NCBI RefSeq assembly: GCF_026340095.1
Contig: NZ_JAPEPO010000001.1
Location: forward strand, 1,922,001-1,986,000
Length of the DNA stretch: 64,000 bases
Direction: 5' to 3'
Source of the DNA: Streptomyces sp. NBC_01446
GTDB taxonomy: Bacteria; Actinomycetota; Actinomycetes; Streptomycetales; Streptomycetaceae
Positions 7,637-15,131 of this stretch are shown here, in pieces; positions within the stretch are counted from its first letter, which is position 1, and each line of letters begins with the position of its first letter. The notes beneath the pieces were generated by a model. It had not been told where the DNA came from, did not search any database, and saw only the letters and a list, made by a program, of their open reading frames with translations. The position numbers were made by a program, and so were the translations under genes.

Positions 7637-8611
7637 ATGAGGGCGAACCGGACGAAGATGGTAACGATTGCAACAACGCTGCTGATCGCAGCAGTTGTCA
7701 CGACCGCCCTTGTGGCCGGTCTCACGCGCCGGGACGAGCCGTCGGGCAGCCGCGGACCCCACACCCGGCAGGACGCCCGCACCGGGGTCGACCTGCTCGC
7801 CCGGGTCACGGACTACACCGCGCGCTTCGGCCCGGGCACCGGCTACCGCCCCCCGACGCGCGCCGAGCGACGCACGGCCGCAAGCGGCCTGAAGCTCCTC
7901 CTCGACGGCCGCCCCGAGCAGGCCGAGGAGCGCCTGTCCAGCATCGACCTCTCGCTCGCCCCCGTCACGGACAGCGCCACCGGGCGGCGGTACGCGGAGA
8001 TCACCGACCGCACCGACGTGGGACCCGCGCCGCGCGGCTGGGGTCGCGTGTACGTCGAGACCGGCTCGCCCGCACGCTGGTCGGTGCAGATCCCGCACCC
8101 GGTCGCCGACCGGAACACGGAGCGGCTCGGCGTGGGCGTCCTGCGCGGCGGACACGGCGGAGTCCTCGTCATTGCTGGTGCACACCGCAAAGCCGGGCGC
8201 GGCGACGCGGCGGACGTCGCGCACCGCCGGGACACCGTCTTCGACGCGTTCTGCGACGAGCTGGCGGAGCGCCGGATGCCCGGTCTCCAGCTCCACGGCT
8301 TCGCCGACGACTCGGCGCCGGGGCGCGACGTGATCGCGTCGACGGGGCGGGGCCGGGAAGGCCACGCCGATGGCCGGCTGCTCGCCGACGCACTGCGTGC
8401 GCGGGACTTCGACGTGTGCCGCGCCTGGGTACGCTCCTGTCCGCTCGAGGGGCACACCAATGTGCAGGGCGGAAAGGCCGCCGCCGAACACGTGCCGTTC
8501 CTGCACGTCGAGTTCGCGAGCGCACTGCGTACCGACGACCGGCGCACCGCCCGTGCCGTCGATGCCGTGGGGCGGCTCACCGCCGTCTGGGAGAAGGGCC
8601 GGACCACATGA
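7637..8611 (+). CDS. Membrane-anchored protein of unknown function, divergent from pgsA
   Basis: The protein has 324 aa, with an N-terminal signal anchor (about residues 8-28, TIATTLLIAAVVTTALVAG) and an extracellular remainder. I do not recognise the family with confidence. The C-terminal half has an ordered series of polar motifs: IPHPVADRNTERLG, VIAGAHRKAG, ADVAHRRDTVFDA, LQLHGFADD, LEGHTNVQGG and FLHVEFASALR. The order 'LHGF..., LADALRARDF, NVQG, VEF..LR' faintly resembles zinc-dependent amido/carboxypeptidase-like PGA hydrolases (PghP type) or N-formylglutamate amidohydrolases, but I cannot confirm this. Only 20 bp separate its ATG from the pgsA start, so the two promoters must overlap each other's coding ends or transcripts are leaderless. 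Its end overlaps the next gene (ATGA). Confidence 0.75.
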   Translation: MRANRTKMVTIATTLLIAAVVTTALVAGLTRRDEPSGSRGPHTRQDARTGVDLLARVTDYTARFGPGTGYRPPTRAERRTAASGLKLLLDGRPEQAEERLSSIDLSLAPVTDSATGRRYAEITDRTDVGPAPRGWGRVYVETGSPARWSVQIPHPVADRNTERLGVGVLRGGHGGVLVIAGAHRKAGRGDAADVAHRRDTVFDAFCDELAERRMPGLQLHGFADDSAPGRDVIASTGRGREGHADGRLLADALRARDFDVCRAWVRSCPLEGHTNVQGGKAAAEHVPFLHVEFASALRTDDRRTARAVDAVGRLTAVWEKGRTT

Positions 8612-8964
8612 CGACACTCCTGGTCGTCGACGGCGCGAACGTCGTCGGCTCCGTGCCCGACGGCTGGTGGCGCGACCGCCGCGGGGCCGCCGAGCGGCTG
8701 CGGGACAGCCTGGTGACGTACGCCGAGCGCGAGGGCGTCGACATCGTGCTCGTCGTCGAGGGCGCGGCGCGCGGCGTGGAGTCGGTGCCGGGGGTGCGGG
8801 TCGAATCGGCGGCGGGGAGCGGGGACGATCACATCGTGGAGCTGGTGGAACGGACTGAGCTGCCCCACGAGGTGGTCGTGGTCACCGCCGACCGTGAACT
8901 GCGGTGCAGGGTGGGCGTGTTGGGCGCGACGTGCGTCGGGCCGCGGACGGTGCGGCCCGGGTGA
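8608..8964 (+). CDS. NYN-domain (PIN-like, YacP family) putative RNase
   Basis: This 118-aa protein consists of one NYN/PIN-like domain. The acidic residues expected at the metal site are in LVVDGANVVGS near the N-terminus, AGSGDDHIVELVE in the middle and VVVTADRELRCRV near the end. NYN proteins are predicted metal-dependent ribonucleases acting in the cytoplasm. The ATG overlaps the stop of the preceding gene in ATGA, so the two are translationally coupled. The pairing with a membrane-anchored protein gives no obvious shared pathway. A hairpin follows at 8989-9018. Confidence 0.85.
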   Translation: MTTLLVVDGANVVGSVPDGWWRDRRGAAERLRDSLVTYAEREGVDIVLVVEGAARGVESVPGVRVESAAGSGDDHIVELVERTELPHEVVVVTADRELRCRVGVLGATCVGPRTVRPG

Positions 8965-8988
8965 GGCGGGGAGCTCGTACCGGAGAGT

Positions 8989-9018
8989 GAGGGCGCGCAG
9001 TGGTCGATGCGCGCCCTC
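8989..9018. terminator. 11-bp stem-loop between convergent genes
   Basis: Arms 8989-8999 and 9008-9018 are exact reverse complements with an 8-base loop, between the stop of the NYN gene (8964) and the stop of the LAxTG protein gene (9031). Confidence 0.75.
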
Positions 9019-9030
9019 GTGGTTTCCCGG

Positions 9031-10611
9031 CTACGCCCGACGCCTGCGCACCACCGCGCGGGCCGCGATGCCTCCGCCGATGAGCAGGACGGCGAGGGCC
9101 GCGATCCACGTGACCGTGCCGGCGCCGGTCGACGCCAGGTCACCGTCACCCGGCTCGTCACCGGAGTGTGCTCCGCCGGACGTGGCGCTGGGCGACGGTT
9201 CACCGCCTGTGTTGCCGCCGGTGGCGCCCGTCCCCGGGGTCGGGTCGGTACTGGGGTCGGCACTGGGGGACGCGGACGTGGTGCTGAAGCCGATCGGCGC
9301 GGAGTCGTTCGACGGGTTCGTGTCGTAACGGGACCACTCCGCCTGCCGTACCTGGATCTTTCCGTGGGCGTCCTTCAGCGGCTTCGCCAGCTTCACCTTG
9401 AAGGGGAAGAACAGCCGGGCATCGGAGTCCAGCGGTCCCAGGGGGCAGACGTACTCGCCCGACCCGCCCCGCAAGCAGTCCTTCGGCAGGCCGACGACCG
9501 ACACCCCGTCCGGCAGTTCGACGTGCAGCGACGCGAACTCCGTCGGGTCCTGCACGTCTCCGAGCCAGGCCGGTCCGTCGTTGCGCAGCCCGAGGTCGGC
9601 GACGACCTCGTCACCGACCTTGCCGCTGATGTCCGCCCCGGTGACGGAGAGATCCGCCGTGTTGGTGATGTAGTAGGTGGACTCCCAGGAGGTGGCGTTC
9701 CCGTACCGCTCGCCGGTCTGGGGGCCGTCCGTCCCGCGCAGCTTCAACTGCGGTCCGCTGCCTCGCTCGTAGGGGTATCCACGGCGAAGGTATTCGCGCA
9801 TCCCCGGGGCGTCGGGGTACACGTCGACCTGCACCAGTTCGTGGAGGGCGGCGGCCGTGACCTCGACCGCCGCGTCGTCGGGCAGCCGGAACTCGGTCCG
9901 GGGCGGGACGTCGACGTCGAAGGCGCACAGCGCGGAGCGCTTCTCCGCGAAGGAACTGCGCTCGCTGTACTCGCAGTTGTCGAAGCGCCGGGCGGGCTTG
10001 CTCCCCTCGGTGAAGCGGAACGCCATCAGGACACCCGAGGCCGACGCGCTTCCCACGTTGCGGAAGCTGACGGGGATCGGCGCGGTGTCGCCCACCTTCA
10101 GACCCGTCGGCAGCCTGTCGCCGGCAACCACCAGGTTCGCGCCCCCTACCTGCACCGTGGCGTCCACGGCCTTCAGCGCCCGGCCGTCCGCCTCGCCCGT
10201 CACATGGAGCACGCCGGAGTCCCCGGCCTGGCTGCCGGTCGCGGCCCTCAGCGTCAGGGCGACACCAGGGACGCGGTCGGGGTCGGTCACCTTGATCCGG
10301 CACGTGGCCTGACCGGCTGCCACGTCGCAGGGCTTGGCGTCGACGTCCACGACGCCCTTGAGCACGCCGAGGTCGAGGCGGAGCACGTACTCGCGCGGCG
10401 CCGGGCCGTCCGTGCTGTCCGCGACCGACAGAGTGAGCTGCCGAGGCTGCTTCACACCGTCCTGCAGCACGGGGGTGACGGCGATCTGCGTCGGAAGTCC
10501 GGTTACGGACATGGTCCTGTCCTGCGCGTCGGCGGGCCCGGCGAGGCCGCCCGCCGACGCGGCGATCAGAGCGAGGGGGAACAGGACCCCTCTAGCCAAG
10601 GAAAGTCTCAC
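9031..10611 (-). CDS. Secreted cell-wall protein with LAxTG sortase signal
   Basis: The protein has 526 aa. It has an N-terminal signal peptide (hydrophobic ALIAASAGGLAGPADA, cleavage after ADA) and a long beta-rich extracellular region containing conserved-repeat-like segments (VGDTAPIPVSFRNVGSASAS, KVGDEVVADLGLRNDGP) typical of DUF11/CARDB-type stalk domains. A Ser/Thr/Pro/Gly-rich linker (about 435-485) follows, then LASTG at 492-496, a membrane helix and the basic tail RRRRA. LAxTG is the motif used by class E sortases of Streptomyces, so the protein should be covalently attached to peptidoglycan. The GTG start lacks a strong ribosome site. It is 104 bp downstream of the EEP gene and preceded by an AT-rich stretch, so it probably has its own promoter. 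The ligand is unknown. Confidence 0.82.
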   Translation of the reverse strand: MRLSLARGVLFPLALIAASAGGLAGPADAQDRTMSVTGLPTQIAVTPVLQDGVKQPRQLTLSVADSTDGPAPREYVLRLDLGVLKGVVDVDAKPCDVAAGQATCRIKVTDPDRVPGVALTLRAATGSQAGDSGVLHVTGEADGRALKAVDATVQVGGANLVVAGDRLPTGLKVGDTAPIPVSFRNVGSASASGVLMAFRFTEGSKPARRFDNCEYSERSSFAEKRSALCAFDVDVPPRTEFRLPDDAAVEVTAAALHELVQVDVYPDAPGMREYLRRGYPYERGSGPQLKLRGTDGPQTGERYGNATSWESTYYITNTADLSVTGADISGKVGDEVVADLGLRNDGPAWLGDVQDPTEFASLHVELPDGVSVVGLPKDCLRGGSGEYVCPLGPLDSDARLFFPFKVKLAKPLKDAHGKIQVRQAEWSRYDTNPSNDSAPIGFSTTSASPSADPSTDPTPGTGATGGNTGGEPSPSATSGGAHSGDEPGDGDLASTGAGTVTWIAALAVLLIGGGIAARAVVRRRRA

Positions 10612-10715
10612 GGTTGATCAGACTTTTGCCGATCAACTCTTGTTGTACATAAGTTCATTACAAAATGATCACATGTGGCCACCCGCGCCATCCGTCCCGG
10701 GCCGGCCTGCGCAGG

Positions 10716-11573
10716 TCAGAGCGTGAGCCTGAACGTTCCCCTCAGCAGAGCGTGGTCGGACTCCGGATACTTCACCGCGTCGGCGCTGGAGGACCGGACA
10801 TAGCGCCGCTCGGCGAAGACGTAGTCGATCTTCCGTCCACCGGCGGTGGGTTCGTCGTCCGCGTGGTCCGCCTCCGTGAACCGGCCGGTGAGCTGGGACA
10901 GTGCGGGCGCGTCAGGAGGCAGGTTCAGGTCGCCCGCGACTACGACGGGCACGCCCCTGGGGAACGCGGCCGCCCAGTCCTTGATCTCCCGCAGCTGCTC
11001 AGGGGCCTTGGAATAGGCATGCGCGGTGCAGGCGACGAGGCGCTTGCCGTGTACGCGGGTGTGGGCACAGAGCAGTCCCCTGTGAACCAGGACGGTGCGC
11101 CCGCCGTTGGTGTAGGTCTCGCCGCCGGTGTGTGTGAAGGGGCGGTAGTCCTGCCGGTCGTCCGGGACGTCGCCCCGGCTGAGCACCGCGCTGCCGAACC
11201 GGCCCGTCCTGCCGCAGGCCGGCACGTTGTCCTGGGACGAGGCGTACGTGCCGTCCATCCGCCAGCCGGCGCGGGCAAGTTGTTCCTTGAGTGCCTCGTA
11301 CTGCGTCAGGCAGATCTCGTTGACGGTGACGATGTCCGGCTCTGACCGGACCGCGGACTTCACGAGGCGCGCCACCGACGTACCGCGCCCGGACCCGCCC
11401 GCGTTCCACGGGCACCCCACGGCCGCACCGCACAGGTTGTACTGCAGCACACGGACCGTCCGCGATGCCTGAGCCCGGCTCGCCTTCTCGCGCGGCAGGA
11501 CGAACAACGTGCCGAGCAGCACCGCGATCCCGACCACGACCGCCGTGCCCCATGCGGTGAGTCCGTTCCTCAA
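10716..11573 (-). CDS. Membrane-anchored endonuclease/exonuclease/phosphatase (EEP) family protein
   Basis: The protein has 285 aa, with one N-terminal hydrophobic helix (residues 8-26) followed by a complete EEP domain on the outside. Family motifs are present in order: VLQYNLCG (metal-binding Asn), VTVNEICL (catalytic Glu), VVAGDLNLPPDA (Asp/Asn), KIDYVF, and SDHALLRG (catalytic Asp-His). Members hydrolyse phosphodiesters in nucleic acids, sphingomyelin or phosphoinositides; the substrate cannot be read here. It starts at TTG 11573, with GGGAG close upstream, 26 bp after the SGNH gene, as the last gene of the Stealth cluster. That context suggests a phosphodiester-linked surface polymer as a possible substrate (inference). 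Confidence 0.85.
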   Translation of the reverse strand: MRNGLTAWGTAVVVGIAVLLGTLFVLPREKASRAQASRTVRVLQYNLCGAAVGCPWNAGGSGRGTSVARLVKSAVRSEPDIVTVNEICLTQYEALKEQLARAGWRMDGTYASSQDNVPACGRTGRFGSAVLSRGDVPDDRQDYRPFTHTGGETYTNGGRTVLVHRGLLCAHTRVHGKRLVACTAHAYSKAPEQLREIKDWAAAFPRGVPVVVAGDLNLPPDAPALSQLTGRFTEADHADDEPTAGGRKIDYVFAERRYVRSSSADAVKYPESDHALLRGTFRLTL

Positions 11574-11599
11574 GGCTCTCCCTGCCGGTGCCGAACCGT

Positions 11600-12994
11600 C
11601 TACCAGTCTCCGGTGAACGGCCTGTGCTCACATACGTCACCACACGCGTGGCGGGTGACCCCAAGGCTGCGAATCGGGCTGTCCTCGGGGATGCCGACGA
11701 CCCTGAACGTGTGGGGCGCGGGCGCCGATTCGGCCGCGCCGAAGAGGGCGATCACCTCGATCGTGTGGGTTCCGGGCCGCCAGGCGTGCGCGTGCTTGAA
11801 CGCCCACTCGCCCTGGTCGTCGACGCCGGTCGCACCGATCAGGACGCCCCGCTCCTTCAGCACCACCTTGGTGACGCCCGGTTGCACTCTGCCGGAGAAG
11901 CGGGGGCGGGGCCCGGTGAAAGCCCCCTCGGCGGGGGCCGTGACCAGTGGGCTCGGCACGTCGGTCAGCACCGTGAAGCGGTGCTCCGCGATCGCCGAGA
12001 CGCCGTCGCCGCGGAGTCCCACGCACTGGACGAGTCGCTCGCCCGCCTCCCAGTTCACCGAGCGGCGCCAGCTCCACTGCCCCGCGCCGCCCACGCTCGT
12101 ACCGCCGATGTACCGGCCCTGTTCGAAGAAGAGCAGATAGTCCGTGCCGGACGCGGCGTTCCCGGAGAACTTCACCATGGCTCCGGCAAGCCCTCCCTGA
12201 GCCGGCTTGGTGATCACCGGGGCCGGGCCGGTCCCCTGGCCGTACCGAAGGGACGACTCCGGTGCTTGGACGGTGAATTCGCCGGAGACCGGCGGCACCA
12301 TCAGGGGCTCCATGAGCGCGGGGACGTTCACCTCGGACTTGTCGAGGACACCGAGGTTGCACAGTTCGGCCAGCACCAGACGGGCGACCTCGAACGCTCC
12401 CGTGTGGTTGAGATGAGCCGAGTCGATCGTTCCGTCGGGGTGCAGCGGGTGCTCGCCCGGGTCCGTCCAGCAGAAGTACTGGCGCAGTCGCGTCGGCCCG
12501 AGCTGGGACCACAGCTGCATGGTGCGGGTGGTCAGGTCCACGAGCGGCACGCCGAGCCGCGCGGCGACCTCGGCCATGGCACGGGGGTGGTCGCCCAGGG
12601 TGTTGAGCACCTCGCCCTGCGCCGAGAACGCGTAGCGCGCCATCGGCGTGACCAGGACCGGCACTGCGCCCTGCTCGTGCACGTACGCGGCGAAGAGCCG
12701 CAGGAGTTCCTGGTACTCGGGGACCGGGACGTACCGCGCGCCGTTGTGGATCATGTGGTCCACGCAGCCGAAACCGATGAGGACGATGTCACCGCGGCTC
12801 ATCCGGTTGAGCAGCGCGGGCAGTCGCTGCGTGAAGTATTTGCGCGTCGTCATCGCGCTGCGGGCGTAGTTGGCCACTTCGACCGGGCCCACCAGAAGTT
12901 CCTGGATCTTCTGGCCCCACCCCGCCATCGGGGCTTCCTCCTCCGTACGGGGAGCCGGTATGGAGTCCCCGAGGACAAACAGCGTGCGGTTCAT
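11600..12994 (-). CDS. SGNH/GDSL hydrolase with C-terminal Ig-like repeats
   Basis: The protein has 464 aa. The N-terminal domain (1 to about 215) resembles rhamnogalacturonan-acetylesterase-type SGNH hydrolases: FVLGDSIP gives the nucleophile Ser11, GFGCVDHM the block III region, and DSAHLNHTGA the catalytic Asp191/His194 pair. About residues 240-450 hold two repeats of a roughly 85-residue Ig-like unit, each with a PxFSG core and a W-x-(W/F) strand (GQWSWRRSVNW and GEWAFKHAHAW). No signal peptide is visible, so it may act inside the cell or be exported another way. ATG follows GGAG at 6 nt. Lying 40 bp after the glycosyltransferase gene, it probably adds or removes acyl groups on the glycan made by this cluster. 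Confidence 0.85.
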   Translation of the reverse strand: MNRTLFVLGDSIPAPRTEEEAPMAGWGQKIQELLVGPVEVANYARSAMTTRKYFTQRLPALLNRMSRGDIVLIGFGCVDHMIHNGARYVPVPEYQELLRLFAAYVHEQGAVPVLVTPMARYAFSAQGEVLNTLGDHPRAMAEVAARLGVPLVDLTTRTMQLWSQLGPTRLRQYFCWTDPGEHPLHPDGTIDSAHLNHTGAFEVARLVLAELCNLGVLDKSEVNVPALMEPLMVPPVSGEFTVQAPESSLRYGQGTGPAPVITKPAQGGLAGAMVKFSGNAASGTDYLLFFEQGRYIGGTSVGGAGQWSWRRSVNWEAGERLVQCVGLRGDGVSAIAEHRFTVLTDVPSPLVTAPAEGAFTGPRPRFSGRVQPGVTKVVLKERGVLIGATGVDDQGEWAFKHAHAWRPGTHTIEVIALFGAAESAPAPHTFRVVGIPEDSPIRSLGVTRHACGDVCEHRPFTGDW

Positions 12995-13034
12995 TTTCGT
13001 CTCCGTCCGCGGATCGGTCGGTGCCGGAAAGGCG

Positions 13035-15131
13035 TCAGCGGTCCACGACGTTCATGGCCATGGCGCCGGACGCCGAGCAGTACGGCCTCACCCACACGGG
13101 CTTCGCCGGGTGCACGGCGGAGAACTCCGACGGTTCGTCGCCGACCAGCGGGACGCCCGGGTAGGCGAAGGCGCTCTTGACGTCGGGGAAGTCCTCGAGC
13201 ACATGGCAGATGCGCACCTTCGCGCGGTCGTGCGGATCGGGCTGCAGCCACCAGTCCCAGTCCTCCCACCGCTCGAGCCGGTGGTCGACGACGCGGCGGA
13301 CCGGGGCCTGCGCGCGGAAGGAATGGGTGCCGAGGACCTGTACGGGCACCGTGAAGTTGAGTGGGTGCGGGCCGCGTCGGCTGAGCACGAAGAGGGCGCC
13401 CGGCTGGATCCTGGGTCCCCCGCACAGCACGCCGGTGAGCACGATCTCGTGGTCGCCGACATCGACGGACGTGCACTCCACGTGGGTCGCGCGCACCACG
13501 GTGCGCAGCATGAGCTTGCCGTTCGGCTGAGCGTAGGGAAGGTTCCAGCCGACCTGGCCCGCCACGGGATGCGAGAGCAGGCGGGCCCGGGCGTCGATCA
13601 GCGCGCGGGTGTCGCGGAGCCCGGCCTTGAGGTGGACGTTCTCGTGCTTGGCGGAGCGCATGGTCACGCGCCAGCGGCCGTCGCCGAGTTCGTCGAGCGC
13701 GGCGGGGGTCAGTGCGGCGCCGTAGCGGGTGCCGCCGTTGGCGAGGGGCTTGCGGACGGTCCGCAGCTCCATGTCGGGCAGGGGCTGCCCGTCGGAGGGG
13801 CTGTGGCGCAGCACGAACTGCCAGCGGCGCTTGCCGTCGGCCGGCCCGTCGACGGAGAACCGCAGCCATCCCGCGTCGTCGCTCGTGACGTCGGCGCGCG
13901 CCGCTCCCATGGACACGGGCGGCACGGTCGCTTCGGCGTGCGTGGCCTCGCGCGGCGCGGCGGGCCTGCGGTAGCCGCGTTCGGCGGCGGCGCGGCGGCT
14001 CGCGGCATCCTCGAAGAGGTCCACGTAGGTGGCCGCGACGGCCTCGGGATCGTAACGGGCCGAGTTGCGCAGCGCGTTCGCACCCATGTGGGTCCGGAGC
14101 ATGTCGTCGGCCATGAGCCGGCGCAGCCCCTGGGCGATGGCCTCGGCGTCACCGGTCCGTACGAGGAAGCCGTCCTCGCCGTGGCGCAGGATCTCCCGCG
14201 GCCCCACCGGGCAGTCGGTGGAGACGACGGGCAGGCCGCAGCGCATGGCCTCGACCAGGGTCATGCCGAAGGACTCGGCGCTCGAGGTGACCGCGGCGAT
14301 GGAGCCCTTGGCCCACTCCGACTCGATCGGCGAGAAACCGCCCATGAGCAACGCCCGTCCCGCCAGGCCGAGTTCGGTGACCAGGGCGCGCAGCTTGGCG
14401 GCTTCACCGCCGTCGCCGTAGATGCGCAGCTGCCAGTCGGGGAACTCGTCCGCGAGCAGACCGAAGGCGCGGATCAGGAGGTCGTAGCGCTTGATGTGGT
14501 GCATGCGGCCCGCGCTGACGACGACCTTGTGCGCGCAGTCCGAGGGCGCGACGGCGGGCTGCGGAACACTGTTGGGGATGCCGACGACGGGGATGCCCGG
14601 GATGGGGGTGTTCTCCATGAAGGAGCGGGCGTCCGCCTCGGTGACCGTGGTGATGGCGTCGAGGCGGGGATAGACCTGCGCCATGCGGGCCCGTACGGCG
14701 GGCGGGATCGCCAGGTGTGTCATGTGTTCCTGGGCCACGCGCAGCGTGCTGTCACGGGTGAACTCGGCGACGAAGAGATTGAGACTGGGGCGGGTGCCGA
14801 TGACGACGTCGGCGCCCGTGCGCTCCAGGTCCTGGATGATGCGCTGGTCGCTGAACTTGCTGTACTGCGCGTAGAACTCCTCCTGACGCGGCACCACTTC
14901 GCTCGGCTCGCCGCTGCCGGGCGCGTCGCGGTCGGAGGATCCGGGGCGCAGGTCGACGAGGGCGCGCACGGTGATGCGCGGAGAGATCTCGAACTTCGTG
15001 GCGGTGCTGCGCCGGAACACGGAGACGATCTCGACGTCGTGGCGGACGGCGAGGGCCTCGGCGAGGTTGATGACGGTGCGGTTGGTGCCGCCGATGCCGT
15101 AGATGTTGTTGATCAGGAAGGAGATCTTCAT
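13035..15131 (-). CDS. GT4-type glycosyltransferase with a C-terminal beta-rich extension
   Basis: The protein has 698 aa. The first about 390 residues form a GT-B fold glycosyltransferase: the N-terminal MKISFLINNIYGIGGTNRTV gives the glycine loop, VVSAGRMHHIKRYD the linker to the second Rossmann domain, and SSAESFGMTLVEAMRCGLPV the GT4 E-x7-E nucleotide-sugar motif. Residues from about 420 to the end are an uncharacterised region with repeated W/R-rich beta segments (WLRFSVDGPADGKRRW, DGRWRVTMRSAKHENVHLKA). The ATG overlaps the stop of the upstream Stealth gene (ATGA). It most likely assembles the saccharide carrier or repeating unit for the neighbouring sugar-phosphate transferases. The extension is longer than in typical GT4 enzymes and may bind the polymer. 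Confidence 0.87.
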   Translation of the reverse strand: MKISFLINNIYGIGGTNRTVINLAEALAVRHDVEIVSVFRRSTATKFEISPRITVRALVDLRPGSSDRDAPGSGEPSEVVPRQEEFYAQYSKFSDQRIIQDLERTGADVVIGTRPSLNLFVAEFTRDSTLRVAQEHMTHLAIPPAVRARMAQVYPRLDAITTVTEADARSFMENTPIPGIPVVGIPNSVPQPAVAPSDCAHKVVVSAGRMHHIKRYDLLIRAFGLLADEFPDWQLRIYGDGGEAAKLRALVTELGLAGRALLMGGFSPIESEWAKGSIAAVTSSAESFGMTLVEAMRCGLPVVSTDCPVGPREILRHGEDGFLVRTGDAEAIAQGLRRLMADDMLRTHMGANALRNSARYDPEAVAATYVDLFEDAASRRAAAERGYRRPAAPREATHAEATVPPVSMGAARADVTSDDAGWLRFSVDGPADGKRRWQFVLRHSPSDGQPLPDMELRTVRKPLANGGTRYGAALTPAALDELGDGRWRVTMRSAKHENVHLKAGLRDTRALIDARARLLSHPVAGQVGWNLPYAQPNGKLMLRTVVRATHVECTSVDVGDHEIVLTGVLCGGPRIQPGALFVLSRRGPHPLNFTVPVQVLGTHSFRAQAPVRRVVDHRLERWEDWDWWLQPDPHDRAKVRICHVLEDFPDVKSAFAYPGVPLVGDEPSEFSAVHPAKPVWVRPYCSASGAMAMNVVDR

